From: Trichormus_B sp936914905
GTDB lineage: Bacteria > Cyanobacteriota > Cyanobacteriia > Cyanobacteriales > Nostocaceae
Length of the DNA: 64,000 nucleotides
Strand: one strand, 5' to 3'
Assembly (NCBI RefSeq): GCF_039871975.1
Contig: NZ_JBDPLL010000001.1
Shown here: one piece after another, positions 39,421 through 48,582 of the stretch
How positions within the stretch are numbered: position 1 is the stretch's first letter
Layout: the number at the start of each line of letters is the position of its first letter
Made by a program: the position numbers and the translations under genes
Notes under the pieces: model-generated
The model's database searches: none
What the model was told of the DNA's origin: nothing
What the model saw: only the letters and a program-made list of their open reading frames with translations

Positions 39421-39747
39421 TTAATTATTAAGGGGTTGAGATTTGGTATAAACTAACTTGTAACCACCGCCAATTATTATACTAAATAAATAGACATCAG
39501 TTTGTGAAATATCGACCGTGAGAAGCTTGTTATTGTAAATGATTAATGGTTTATAATATGCACTTTTCAACCAATTTGACTCATCAGTAAACATACTAAG
39601 CTAGAGATTACTCAAACCACTACTCCATAAAGGAATAAGATTATTACCTCCTGATATTAACTCTATTTCTTCTTCTTCTAAAGTTAATTGATAAAAAAGT
39701 CCATTGACTTCAACAGAAGATAATTCAGTATTCATGATTGCAGCCAT
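39421..39747 (-). pseudogene. Double-glycine leader peptide gene with internal TAG
   Basis: From ATG 39747 (or 39735) on the minus strand, 34 residues end in LTLEEEEIELISGG, the acidic helix plus Gly-Gly of leaders cleaved by C39-type ABC transporters. A mature part NNLIPLWSSGLSNL follows before TAG at 39601-39603. The same frame then stays open for 60 codons (LSMFTDESNWLKSAYYKPLI, later SIIIGGGYKLVYT) to TAA 39421-39423, so the original peptide probably had about 108 residues. It could make a 48-residue peptide as it stands. It resembles bacteriocin-type precursors that are frequent in Nostoc. No peptidase transporter is in the window, but an HlyD-type protein is 3 kb away. Confidence 0.55.
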
Positions 39748-40019
39748 TGTCTTAATTTAACAATCCAGAAATGAGCAAATGAGCAGGTGTAAAAACTTAT
39801 GGTGGGTAAAATCTCTGGCAACAAATGCCCTAATAAAACAGTATTTTGCCCTAAAAATAGCAGAAGGCAAGAGGCAAAAGTAAAAGCCTTGTCATCAGCT
39901 TTCAAGAATGTCCTAACTGCCTTGTCTGTTGCTATAACTAAAACTTCTGTAGTTTCAGCACTTTAATAAAATAATTAATCACCAAGAATTTATCCAAATA
40001 TTTGTTGATCTGGACATAT

Positions 40020-40239
40020 CTAAACTAAAGTGCCAATCTTATTATCATGGATAGTACCTGTTTCAACAGGAGGCGATGATCTAACTGTTGTGTCTCCAGT
40101 ATTACTAGTGAGTTATTAATTATTAATACTCCCACCACTACCACCATATACAGTATCTCTCTATTTCAGCCTGAGATAGCTCACAAAAAAGGCTGTTCAC
40201 ATTATTAGTCTTTAAGTCTAAGATTAATATTTTTCTCAT
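40020..40239 (-). pseudogene. Second double-glycine leader-like peptide, frameshifted
   Basis: From ATG 40239 the reading is MRKILILDLKTNNVNSLFCE then LSQAEIER, and after a one-base shift TVYGGSGGSINN, two stops, and LTSNTGDTTVRSSPPVETGT followed by IHDNKIGTLV-stop. ELSQAEIER.TVYGG resembles the leader end of Nostoc double-glycine precursors (ELS..E.E.V.GG). It lies 270 bases upstream of the other such gene on the same strand, so the two may be a former precursor cluster. The frame shift and stops indicate decay. The family assignment is tentative. Confidence 0.4.
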
Positions 40240-41042
40240 TGTTTCATCTTCTCAGCTAAATATTAATCTCACTTTATTTAGATTACGTAACTAAATTAAA
40301 AATAATATAATATTCCCCTAGAAATAAAGCTTTGTGCATATATTGACAGGACATAAATACAATAATTATATCTAAAAAATTAAATTTCCATGCTTCTATA
40401 TTTTTAGATTAATAAGTTCCCACCATAGAAAATTCCAATATTAAAAATGTTGTTCTGCTAGGATAGGAGTCCTATATTTAGGATTCCTATTTGATTTTTG
40501 ATGCTTGCGTGGCGTAGCCATACAAAACTCTATATAGCTTAATATTCTGGAATCCTCTTACCTTTTGCCTCTTGCCTGCCTAAATAAGTATGTCTACCTA
40601 CGGCACGCTGTGCTATCAGTAATCAAACCAGAGTCCTATATCAGGAATAAAATGACAGAATTTTGTCTAAATTTTTTAACTTCGTCTATTGAAATAACCA
40701 AATTAAATTCATACATTATTTTCATACAATTAGGTTTTAAACATCACCTTTTATGACATAAATCCAATTATTTTGTCTAGCAATTTAATTCATTGATAAT
40801 AATACTGAGGATAGATTTTTATGCTGACATATTACATAAATAAGTAATACACCCTACACCGTTCGGTGAAGCCTCAGTCGAGCTGCTAAGGCTTACGGAA
40901 GACCCACACACCGCACCCCATACGCAAAAGTTCATTCCAGTGATATCATCCCCGCACACGGTTGTCAATGAGTACATACTTCATATACTGCTATATAGTA
41001 AGTATATAGTAAGCATAAAGTTTTATGAAGTGAGGGCTAGGA
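40240..41042. other. Intergenic region upstream of glgA1
   Basis: About 800 AT-rich bases without a supported gene. It holds a fragment of the 'GCGTGGCGTAGCCAT' type seen in Nostocales repeats (near 40505) and a duplicated TATATAGTAAG just before glgA1 (about 40990-41015). The glgA1 promoter is presumably within the last 100 bases. Confidence 0.4.
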
Positions 41043-42521
41043 ATGTACATTGTACAGATTGCCTCAGAATGCGCTCCTGTGATTAAAGCCGGAGGGTTAG
41101 GGGATGTTGTTTACGGACTCAGCAGGGAACTAGAAGGTCGGGGAAATACAGTCGAACTGGTATTACCGATGTACGATTGTATGCGATACGACCATATTTG
41201 GGGACTGCATGATGCCTACCTCAATCTGTGGGTACCCTGGTATGGCGGAGCAGTCCACTGTTCTGTATACTGCGGTTGGGTACATGGTCGGGTTTGTTTC
41301 TTTATTCAACCACACAGTCAGGACAACTTCTTTAATCGCGGTTGTTATTACGGTTGTGATGATGACAATATGCGGTTTGCATTCTTCAGTAAAGCAGCCT
41401 TAGAACTTCTGCTCAGAAGCAATAAAAAACCAGATATCATCCATTGTCATGACTGGCAAACCGGTTTAATTCCCGTCATGCTGTATGAAATTTACAAATA
41501 TCATGGCATGGAATATCAACGAGTTTGTTACACCATTCACAATTTTAAACATCAAGGTATGGGTGGTGTGGAAACTCTCCAAGCAACGGGTTTAAATCAA
41601 GCATCTTATTACTTCCAATATAATAAGCTGCGTGATAACTTTAATCCCTTTGCTTTGAACTTTATGAAAGGAGGAATTATTTACTCTAATGCAGTCACCA
41701 CAGTTTCACCACATCATGCTGTAGAAGCCCAAACTAGTGAATTTGGTTGCGGTTTAGGTTATACATTGCATTTACAAAAAGACAAATTCATGGGAGTTCT
41801 CAACGGGATCGATTATGATTTTTGGAATCCCGAAATTGACTGTTACATCCCCCATAACTATCATTGGGATGATTTTGAACAAAAAGCTTATAATAAAAAA
41901 GCCTTACGAGAAAAACTGATGTTAGGTCATGGTGATAAACCCATGGTGGCTTATATTGGTCGATTAGATAATCAGAAAGGCGTACATCTTGTACATCATG
42001 CCATGTATTACGCCTTGAGCAAAGGATCTCAGTTTGTATTACTAGGTTCAGCCACAGAACCAGCAATAAATGCTCATTTCCAACATGAAAAACAATTTTT
42101 GAATAGTAACCCAGATGTCCATTTAGAACTGGGTTTTAATGAAGAATTATCCCACCTCATTTATGCTGGTGCAGACATGATTGTTGTTCCCAGTAATTAT
42201 GAACCCTGTGGGTTAACTCAAATGATTGGTTTAAAATACGGAACAGTACCCATTGTGCGTGGTGTTGGGGGATTAGTAAATACAGTTTTTGACCGAGATT
42301 ACGATCAAAATTTACCGCCAGAAAAACGTAATGGTTATGTATTTTATCAAATGGATAACCAAGCACTGGAATCAGCAATGGGACGAGCTATTGATTTGTG
42401 GTATCAGCAACCTGAACAGTTCCAAAAACTAGCTACTCAAGGTATGCAATACGACTATTCTTGGAATATACCCGGAGCACAATATTTAGAGATTTACGAC
42501 TGGATTAGACATAAGTGGTAA
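41043..42521 (+). CDS. glgA1: Glycogen synthase, GlgA1 type
   Basis: A 492-residue GT5 glycosyltransferase that adds glucose from ADP-glucose to glycogen. The N-terminal KxGGL motif is KAGGLGDVVYGLSREL; the C-terminal domain has YIGRLDNQKGVHLVHHAMYY, VVPSNYEPCGLTQMIGLKYG and VPIVRGVGGLVNTVFD. Text follows the cyanobacterial isoform of about 490 residues (MYIVQIASECAPVIKAGGLG). The other isoform is at 55987-57408. In cyanobacteria the two isoforms differ in glucan elongation behaviour. ATG 41043 is used. It is followed by a MITE. Confidence 0.9.
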   Translation: MYIVQIASECAPVIKAGGLGDVVYGLSRELEGRGNTVELVLPMYDCMRYDHIWGLHDAYLNLWVPWYGGAVHCSVYCGWVHGRVCFFIQPHSQDNFFNRGCYYGCDDDNMRFAFFSKAALELLLRSNKKPDIIHCHDWQTGLIPVMLYEIYKYHGMEYQRVCYTIHNFKHQGMGGVETLQATGLNQASYYFQYNKLRDNFNPFALNFMKGGIIYSNAVTTVSPHHAVEAQTSEFGCGLGYTLHLQKDKFMGVLNGIDYDFWNPEIDCYIPHNYHWDDFEQKAYNKKALREKLMLGHGDKPMVAYIGRLDNQKGVHLVHHAMYYALSKGSQFVLLGSATEPAINAHFQHEKQFLNSNPDVHLELGFNEELSHLIYAGADMIVVPSNYEPCGLTQMIGLKYGTVPIVRGVGGLVNTVFDRDYDQNLPPEKRNGYVFYQMDNQALESAMGRAIDLWYQQPEQFQKLATQGMQYDYSWNIPGAQYLEIYDWIRHKW

Positions 42522-42578
42522 TGCTGACAGAGTTATCCGTCGTCTTAAATGTTATATAAGTGACATATTAGTAGTATT

Positions 42579-42785
42579 GGGAGCATCCCAAATGTGTAAG
42601 TTTATTGTCATGCTGTAGCTTGCTTCCCGCAGGGTATGACGCACAGCACAATGTTGGCGAAGCGTGCCGGAGGCTCTAGCATCTCGGAGATTCTTTACTT
42701 CACTCCGTTCCCTATAGCTTAAGCCACCCTTCGCTAACAGAATGACAATTTATGTATGATATTTTTGCAAAATTGGGATGCTCCC
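42579..42785. mobile_element. MITE B with 8-bp target duplication
   Basis: A 207-bp non-coding element with perfect 13-bp terminal inverted repeats, GGGAGCATCCCAA (42579-42591) and TTGGGATGCTCCC (42773-42785). The flanks carry the 8-bp direct repeat GTAGTATT (42571-42578 and 42786-42793), which is the footprint of transposition. Inside are ATTGTCAT/ATGACAAT subterminal repeats. No ORF is present, so it needs a transposase in trans. A partial copy of its left end is at 52030-52053. Confidence 0.9.
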
Positions 42786-42794
42786 GTAGTATTG

Positions 42795-42854
42795 GGGTGC
42801 GTCAGACTCCATAGTTCATTTACAATCGACAGAATTTTGACATTTAACGCACCC
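42795..42854. repeat. GGGTGCGT...ACGCACCC inverted repeat
   Basis: GGGTGCGT at 42795-42802 pairs with ACGCACCC at 42847-42854. The unit resembles 62096-62160 and the crtO terminator stem. It is in the spacer between MITE B and the hlyD-type gene (convergent), where it might terminate both transcripts. Confidence 0.7.
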
Positions 42855-42912
42855 TACAAGAGAAGGGTTTAGCATTGCGCCTTCCCCCTACTAATTCAGA
42901 AAAAATTTCCAA

Positions 42913-44409
42913 TTATCTAACAGAAAAAGCATCACTAAATCTGCGGGTAATTGGCTCAACTATGAAGGTTAAAATTGATTTTTTACGAGTTACAATTTCT
43001 GCATTCGCTGTCATTCCTGGAGTAAATTCCACTTCTTTTCCTTGTAGATTTATTGAATGTTGAGTAAATTTAATTCTGGTTGGGAAGACTAAACCTAAGT
43101 CTTTATCAAATACTGCATTGGGACTAATTTGTAAAACTTCACCATCAACAACTCCAAATTCTTGAAAAGGAAAAGTTTCTAATTTGACTTTTGCTTTCAT
43201 ATTCTGACGAATAAAGCCAATATCACGGTTAAGAACTTTTACTTCTAAAAGCATTTCCTCACCTTCTGGTAAAATTGATAGCAATTCTTCACCAGATTGA
43301 ATGGGACCTTTAGTAGCTTTAATTTTGTAAATTGTTCCCGCGACAGGTGCTTTAATAGTTTCCCCATCTTTCTCCATTTTCGCTTTTTCTAATTGACCCG
43401 CAACATTAGTTAATTCTTCTTTGCGTTTATTGATTTGGGTTAAAATTTCACTTTGGCGTTCTGATGCTAAACGTAAGCCTTGATTACGTGCTGCTTGATG
43501 AGCTTGTTCTGCTTGGCGAATTTCTTGGTTTTGAGCAGCAATATCTTTTTCTAAAGATGTAACTTTATCTTTTGCTTCTGTCAGTCTACTTTTAGTATTA
43601 GTTACTTCATCTGAGCTTTTAATAATGTCTGTATTGGCACGATTTAATCTTTCCTGTGCTTCTAAATAATCAACTCTGGGAACTGCACCGGGATTTAATA
43701 AAGCGCGGAGATTTTCTTCTCTTTTTTTAGCTATGGTTAAATTATTATCAACGTTAGCACGGATGCCCTCAGCATTCACTAGGTTAGTTTTAGCATTAGT
43801 AAAGCTGGTTTTGGCGTTGCCTAAATTTTCTTGTAGGCGACTTAGACGAATTTTTGCTTGATTGATAATTGAAAGTTGGCGTTGTGCTTCTGCTTCTGCT
43901 GCTGCTTGTTTGGCTTTGTAGTCTAATAAACGAGAATTTAACAGTTCGTCTTGCAGTTTTGTTACCGCGGTTTTTTCACCGATACGTTCTGCTTCTAAAC
44001 GCTGCAAGTCATCCTCAATTAATTTACTAGCTTTAGCCAGTCGGTTAACATCGGTTTGTTGTAAGTTGGGGTCACGTTCTATTAAAATTTGATCCTTGGT
44101 AACGCGATCGCCCTCTTTCACTTTCACTGCTAAAATATATCCATTACCGAAAGATGTCACTGGTCTAACTTGAGTAGAAGCAATTAATTGTCCTGGTGCT
44201 ATCGCTACTTCATCAATTTCTGAAAAATGTGCCCAGGAAATTGCGCCAAATATAATCACGCTAATTGTTCCCGCTAATAATCTTGTATATAGCGGTGGTA
44301 ATTCCTGTACAGCTTTACCTAATTCATAAGATAATTGTTCCTCTGGTTTTGCGAATCTCTCTTTTGTTTGACGTGCTTGAACAGCATTTGCAACGAGGGA
44401 ATATTTCAT
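42913..44409 (-). CDS. HlyD-family membrane fusion protein
   Basis: A 498-residue periplasmic adaptor with an N-terminal cytoplasmic segment, one transmembrane helix (LLAGTISVIIFGAISWAHFS), a lipoyl-like half (GYILAVKVKEGDRVTKDQIL), long coiled coils from about residue 120 to 330, the second lipoyl half (TIKAPVAGTIYKIKATKGPI), and beta-barrel domains. HlyD proteins link an inner membrane ABC exporter with a TolC channel; HgdD in this window is a possible partner. No ABC transporter gene is next to it. Two remnants of double-glycine peptide genes are 3 kb away, suggesting a former peptide export locus; this link is inference. Confidence 0.82.
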   Translation of the reverse strand: MKYSLVANAVQARQTKERFAKPEEQLSYELGKAVQELPPLYTRLLAGTISVIIFGAISWAHFSEIDEVAIAPGQLIASTQVRPVTSFGNGYILAVKVKEGDRVTKDQILIERDPNLQQTDVNRLAKASKLIEDDLQRLEAERIGEKTAVTKLQDELLNSRLLDYKAKQAAAEAEAQRQLSIINQAKIRLSRLQENLGNAKTSFTNAKTNLVNAEGIRANVDNNLTIAKKREENLRALLNPGAVPRVDYLEAQERLNRANTDIIKSSDEVTNTKSRLTEAKDKVTSLEKDIAAQNQEIRQAEQAHQAARNQGLRLASERQSEILTQINKRKEELTNVAGQLEKAKMEKDGETIKAPVAGTIYKIKATKGPIQSGEELLSILPEGEEMLLEVKVLNRDIGFIRQNMKAKVKLETFPFQEFGVVDGEVLQISPNAVFDKDLGLVFPTRIKFTQHSINLQGKEVEFTPGMTANAEIVTRKKSILTFIVEPITRRFSDAFSVR

Positions 44410-44417
44410 ATATTTGG

Positions 44418-44480
44418 TAATGGGTAATGGGGAATAGGCAATAGGTAATAGGTAATAGGTAATAGATAATCGGTAATGGC
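44418..44480. repeat. Heptanucleotide short tandem repeats
   Basis: GGTAATGGGTAATGGGGAAT then AGGCAATAGGTAATAGGTAA and further GGTAATA units, ending opposite an inverted ATTACCTATTACC at 44500-44512. Short tandemly repeated repetitive sequences of this kind are typical of heterocystous cyanobacteria. Confidence 0.8.
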
Positions 44481-44521
44481 TTATTTCTTAATTACCGATT
44501 ACCTATTACCAACTAGCAAAT

Positions 44522-45397
44522 TCAAATTGCTAAATAACGGTACAAGAACTTTTCTAAAGTTTCTAATTGAAAGTTATAAATCCTTTCTAAATTAGCAATT
44601 TCCTCTGATGTACAGAAAAATTCATGAGCTAGTAAAGTGCGAAAAGTTCCTAAAGTTGTTTGTGCTGAGGAGTTGAATAAACCTAATGCACCTCGGAAGC
44701 TATCAACAGCGAATAAGGGGACATTAATGATTATTGGTTCTTTTTTAAAGATGCGACTAAAAATTTTAGGAATATCCTCACGTAATAAAATCTCTGGGCC
44801 TCCTACTGGTAAAATTTGATTACGAGCATCTGGAAGTGTTAGAGAATCTACAACTATCCTAGCTAAATCATCGGTACTAACAATAGATGTACGATTTTTT
44901 GATTCACCTATGAGCAGATACAAACCCGTTTCTTGAAACTGTTCCGCCAGTGGTATCAGGTTTGATGCTAATCCAGATGGGCGTAAAATAGTGTAATTTA
45001 AGCCACTACTTTGCAGATATCTTTCTACTGCTAGTTTGGCTTTGAACACAGGTGTATCTTCACATCCTCTTTCTGCACCTAAAACGGATATAAAAACAAA
45101 ATGTTCAACACCCTGGAGTTTACCCTGGTCAATGAGTTCAATATTAGCGCGATAATCTAAAGATAGAGCATCATTACCTGAACCGTGGGCGCTAATGATA
45201 TATTTTACACCCTGACAAGCTTTCTGAATATCCTGTTCTCGTCGCAAATCACCAATGAAGATATCTGAATCCCGGTGTTCTAACTCACTGTAATGGGAAG
45301 TGAGACGAACAAATGACCGCACAGACTTCTGTTGTTGGCGTAATAAGCGCACGACGCGGCGACCAATTCCGACTGTTGCTCCAGTGACTAGAATCAT
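44522..45397 (-). CDS. NAD(P)-binding SDR/NmrA-like protein
   Basis: A 291-residue atypical short-chain dehydrogenase. The N-terminus MILVTGATVGIGRRVVRLL has the dinucleotide loop TGATVGIG, VKYIISAHGSGND follows, and LERYLQSSG.NYTILRPSGL (here VERYLQSSGLNYTILRPSGL) is the usual landmark of the Ycf39/NmrA group. The catalytic YxxxK is not obvious, as in the NmrA-like class, so it may be a redox-sensing or assembly protein rather than an enzyme. It lies 112 bases from hlyD on the same strand and upstream of a DUF29 pseudogene. No lesion is seen. Confidence 0.78.
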   Translation of the reverse strand: MILVTGATVGIGRRVVRLLRQQQKSVRSFVRLTSHYSELEHRDSDIFIGDLRREQDIQKACQGVKYIISAHGSGNDALSLDYRANIELIDQGKLQGVEHFVFISVLGAERGCEDTPVFKAKLAVERYLQSSGLNYTILRPSGLASNLIPLAEQFQETGLYLLIGESKNRTSIVSTDDLARIVVDSLTLPDARNQILPVGGPEILLREDIPKIFSRIFKKEPIIINVPLFAVDSFRGALGLFNSSAQTTLGTFRTLLAHEFFCTSEEIANLERIYNFQLETLEKFLYRYLAI

Positions 45398-45527
45398 AGG
45401 TTTTGGATTTGAGTATGGGGCTGTTTCTGTAGTTAAGTTTAATCACTATTTTGAAATCAGCAAGTTCCTAAAAACTGAAGTTATACTATTTTGCATACAA
45501 TGGAAATGTTGGGGTTAAACAAAACTT

Positions 45528-46022
45528 ATGCAGATACCAGAAACAAATCCAAAGAGCACAATACCTATATCCAACCTCTACACAAGTGACTTTTATACTT
45601 GGACACAGGAATAAGTTTCTCTACTAGACAACCATCAATGGAATAAAATTGACTTCCAAAATGTTATTGAAGAAATTGAATCTTTGGAAAAACAGCAACG
45701 CCAAGAACTACGAAATTGTTTAAGTATTTTAATTGTAAATTAACTAAAATGGCAATTTCAACCACAACACCGCAATCGTATTTTGTTAGCAACCCTTTGG
45801 ATTCAACTCTTAGATAGTATTGAATTACTGGAAGAAAATCCCAGCTTGAAATCTTATTTGGAAGAGGTGGTTGGTAAAACTTATTTGAAAGGTGTGGAAT
45901 TAGCTGTTAGGGAAATAGATTTACCTAGTCGCACTTTTCCGTCTAATTGTCCTTATAGTTTGACAGAAATATTGGATGATCGCTTTTACCCTGTTGAAAC
46001 AAGTGAGTTAGTAAATGAGTGA
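45528..46022 (+). pseudogene. DUF29 family protein, two in-frame stops
   Basis: From ATG 45528 the frame is SNLYTSDFYTWTQE, then TAA at 45612-45614, VSLLDNHQWNKIDFQNVIEE, TAA at 45741-45743 (probably from TTA) in LIVN-stop-LKWQFQPQHR, and on to LPSRTFPSNCPYSLTEILDD. The spacing YxxDFYxWxxE...LIEEIE...LLKWQYQ...LPxxTFPxxCPYxxxxxLD is the DUF29 pattern. All parts are in one frame, so only two point changes killed it. DUF29 function is unknown; copies are numerous in Nostocales. Next to a dead toxin-antitoxin pair. Confidence 0.8.
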
Positions 46023-46074
46023 GAATTGATATAATCGTAAAAGTATACAACATCCATTTACGAGTATCGGATAA

Positions 46075-46314
46075 ATGAACCATAAAACTACCCTTATAAA
46101 AATTGCTTCCCAAGTGCAATGTTTCCAAAACATAGAACAAAAATAAACATTTATATTTCTACTTGGCGCTTTAACATCTCGAATAATTAGTTTGCATAAA
46201 GCAGCAGGAATAATAGAAATAGATACAGATATGTTTTTGAAAGTTTTAGAATTAATGGGGATCGATTTTTTATATCATAGCGTTGAATATATCGCTACAG
46301 AAAAAACCTGGTAA
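46075..46314 (+). pseudogene. UPF0175-like antitoxin, broken
   Basis: The frame from ATG 46075 has a TAA after NIEQK (46144-46146) and continues LLGALTSRIISLHKAAGIIE and LKVLELMGIDFLYHSVEYIA to TAA 46312-46314. ISLHKAAGI...F...L...GI fits the helix-turn-helix of UPF0175 antitoxins (I.LGKAAELAG...F...L...GI). It lies 70 bases before a DUF3368-like remnant, the usual toxin partner. Call rests on short similarity. Confidence 0.5.
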
Positions 46315-46384
46315 GCATGATTAAAATAATATTTAACTCTTCCCCCTTAATTTTCTATCTCTTGTAGATTTTCTTGATTTATTT

Positions 46385-46806
46385 ATGACAATAGAATCTC
46401 AATTCTTCTTACCAGAAAGTGTTATAGAAGGAATCAGTGCTAAACAAGATAAATCATCTTAACATATTAATTCACTCATCAGCGAGAATAAATTATTAAT
46501 ACAGAAAGTACAATTAGCGGCTTTAGCTAATCGGTTAAATGAGGGTTTAGGAATAGGAGAATCTGAGGCAATTACTTTAGGTTAGGTGTAGAATTACAAC
46601 CAAACTATATCATTCTTGATGACTTTGCAGCTAGAAAAGAAGGAGTAAGGTTAGGACTAAATGTTAAAGGAACTTTAGCAGTAATTCGTAAATTACAGGT
46701 AGATGGTAAAATTAATATCTCTGATTTAGATAGATTATACCAACAAATTAGGGATGTTAATTTTAGGGTAAAGCGGGAAATTTTTGATAGTATCTTTGAA
46801 GATTAA
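46385..46806 (+). pseudogene. DUF3368 (PIN-like) toxin, broken
   Basis: The 3' part reads GIGESEAITLG, then with a frameshift near 46584 VELQPNYIILDDFAARKEGV, RLGLNVKGTLAVIRKLQVDG and KINISDLDRLYQQIRDVNFR. GESEAI..A and DD..AR..A...GL...GT are the conserved blocks of DUF3368 PIN-like nucleases. A TAA at 46460-46462 and the lost N-terminal Asp make it inactive. Together with 46075-46314 it forms a decayed toxin-antitoxin pair. A hairpin (46842-46869) follows. Confidence 0.65.
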
Positions 46807-46841
46807 TGAAAATAGGCGATCTCTTTCTCGTTAATGGGTTG

Positions 46842-46869
46842 ATGCGATTGCCTACGGCAGCAATCGCAT
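46842..46869. terminator. Hairpin after DUF3368 remnant
   Basis: ATGCGATTGC at 46842-46851 pairs with GCAATCGCAT at 46860-46869. No T-run is next to it, so it could be a terminator or a dispersed palindrome. Confidence 0.45.
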
Positions 46870-46894
46870 TAGCAAATTTACAGACTTAAAAATT

Positions 46895-47167
46895 TTACTT
46901 TTGTACTTTATGCCAACCATTTGCAACGGCTTATGACTCTGTACAAAACCATTTTTCTCCTTTTGTTGGATAAATGACTGTTGAATCATAATCCTCAGCA
47001 CCAGGAACATGATAAAATCTTCTCCCAGTGTTAATGGAAATATTACCTTTGATTTTGCATCCTGGTTTGGTACAAGATGTGATCAGAGATGGAGAATGGC
47101 CACCTGAAAACTCCATTGCCAAAATAATAAAACCAAAAGTAACAGTAATACCAACAGTTGTTTTCAT
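46895..47167 (-). pseudogene. Small secreted sunset-domain-like protein with late stop
   Basis: From ATG 47167 a signal-like segment (MKTTVGITVTFGFIILAMEF) is followed by CKIKGNISINTGRRFYHVPG, AEDYDSTVIYPTKGEKWFCT and ES, then TAA at 46931-46933. The same frame continues AVANGWHKVQK to the next stop at 46895-46897. CxIKGNI...G.x.YHVPG...Y..T.I....GE.WFC.E.EA...GW resembles the small domain found at the end of bacterial nucleases and secreted proteins. GAA to TAA explains the stop, and 11 residues are lost; residual function is possible. It lies 16 bases after xthA and may share its transcript. Confidence 0.6.
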
Positions 47168-47183
47168 TAAACTCTACACCCAA

Positions 47184-47966
47184 CTAAAACTCCACAACCA
47201 CCGGCGTATGATCACTAGGCTGTTCTAACTTCCTTGGTGCAACATCAATAATACAACTTTGAGCGCGATCGCACAAAACAGGTGTTAAATAATGATGGTC
47301 TATTCTCCATCCTAAATTCCTTCTAAAAGCCGCAGTCCGATAATCCCACCAGCTATAATTTCCCCCTTCATTATTGAACTTACGAAAAGCATCAGCAAAA
47401 CCCAGTGAAAGAATATCTCTTAAAGCTTGGCGTTCTGGTTCAGATGCCATAATGTGATTTTCTATCTTCACTGTGTCATGAATATCTATATCTTCGAAAG
47501 CAATATTAAAATCACCACAGATAGAAATAGCTGGGTTTGATAACAACAGCACCTGCAAATATTTCCGCAACACCTTTAACCAACCAAGTTTGTATTCATA
47601 TTTCTCACTTCCCACCGCCGAACCATTGGGAACGTAAAGATTTACAATCCTCACTCCATCAATAACACCAGTAATGACCCGCTTCTGCTCGTCCCATTGT
47701 GGCTCTAACTCTGGTAAAATTGCACAGAAACCCATACTCACATCTTCCAGCGGTTGACGGCTAATGAGCGCAACGCCGTTATAAGCCTTCTGTCCGTAAA
47801 TATAAGGATAATAGCCTATGTTTTCAAAAGAAATTAGGGGAAAATCCTTATCTACAACCTTCGTTTCCTGCAAACACAGGACATCAACAGGACTTTCAGT
47901 TAACCAATTGATAACCTGTTCTAAGCGTGTACGAATTGAATTGACATTCCAAGTAGCGATTTTCAT
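47184..47966 (-). CDS. xthA: Exodeoxyribonuclease III / AP endonuclease
   Basis: A 260-residue member of the ExoIII/APE1 family for base excision repair. Motifs are ATWNVNSIRTR, LCLQETKV with the metal-binding Glu, NLYVPNGS, CGDFNIAFEDIDIHD with catalytic Asp and Asn, and PSDHTPVVVEF with the catalytic Asp-His. Length is usual. Start at ATG 47966. The small pseudogene at 46895-47167 follows 16 bases later. Intact, consistent with kept DNA repair in an otherwise eroding genome. Confidence 0.95.
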   Translation of the reverse strand: MKIATWNVNSIRTRLEQVINWLTESPVDVLCLQETKVVDKDFPLISFENIGYYPYIYGQKAYNGVALISRQPLEDVSMGFCAILPELEPQWDEQKRVITGVIDGVRIVNLYVPNGSAVGSEKYEYKLGWLKVLRKYLQVLLLSNPAISICGDFNIAFEDIDIHDTVKIENHIMASEPERQALRDILSLGFADAFRKFNNEGGNYSWWDYRTAAFRRNLGWRIDHHYLTPVLCDRAQSCIIDVAPRKLEQPSDHTPVVVEF

Positions 47967-48582
47967 TAGTTACTTATCAGTATGGCGAGAAATTAAGAAA
48001 TATAAAAACTGTAAATTTTTTGTAATCATTTCCTATTGTTAGTTTTTTTGTTTGTGCTGCCATTCACCCCAAAATAGGCTATAAGTAATTGATCCCTTAA
48101 GTAAATTCGTATTCACCAATACAAAATAGCGAAAATTGTCAGTTAGACTACAGAATATTTTAATTGATTATGATCCCCAAGATAGATGATAATAATTAAC
48201 GTCCCTTCTAATTTAGAAGGGACGTTAATTATTAGCTATTACTGATCCTCTGACATTATATTTGTTAGTGACTTGATGGTAGAGTTAACCGAAATTACAG
48301 CTTACACTTTTGGAACTCAAAAAAGTTAATTTAAATTTCAAAAGAGTAAGTACAAATGTTTTATCCTCATAAAATGATCACAGGATTAGTAATAAATTTT
48401 GTAAACCCAATCAATCAAGATGGAGAAAAAATCAGCAGTAAAACCTGATTGCTGTCAGGCATAGCATCCCAGTTTCTATCACCAAGCAGAGTAGTTGGTA
48501 CTTTAACCAACATATCCAGTCGATTTTAATCAAAATTTTTTGTCTGAATTACAACAACAAACTTTTTTAGGAGGACATTGGT
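47967..48582. other. Divergent intergenic region
   Basis: Holds the promoters of xthA and of the zinc-ribbon gene and the 20-bp palindrome at 48190. A short reading near 48360-48440 has no support. Nothing else seen. Confidence 0.4.
48190..48234. repeat. Perfect 20-bp palindrome
   Basis: TAATAATTAACGTCCCTTCT (48190-48209), loop AATTT, and its exact reverse complement (48215-48234). It lies between the divergent xthA and zinc-ribbon genes, so it is not an ordinary terminator for either. It could be a protein-binding or mobile palindrome. Confidence 0.9.

Noticed and set aside
39421..44409. A functional peptide secretion operon (leader peptides plus HlyD)
   Set aside because: Both precursor genes carry lesions, glgA1 and a MITE lie between, and no C39 peptidase ABC transporter is in the window. 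Kept only as a possible former locus.
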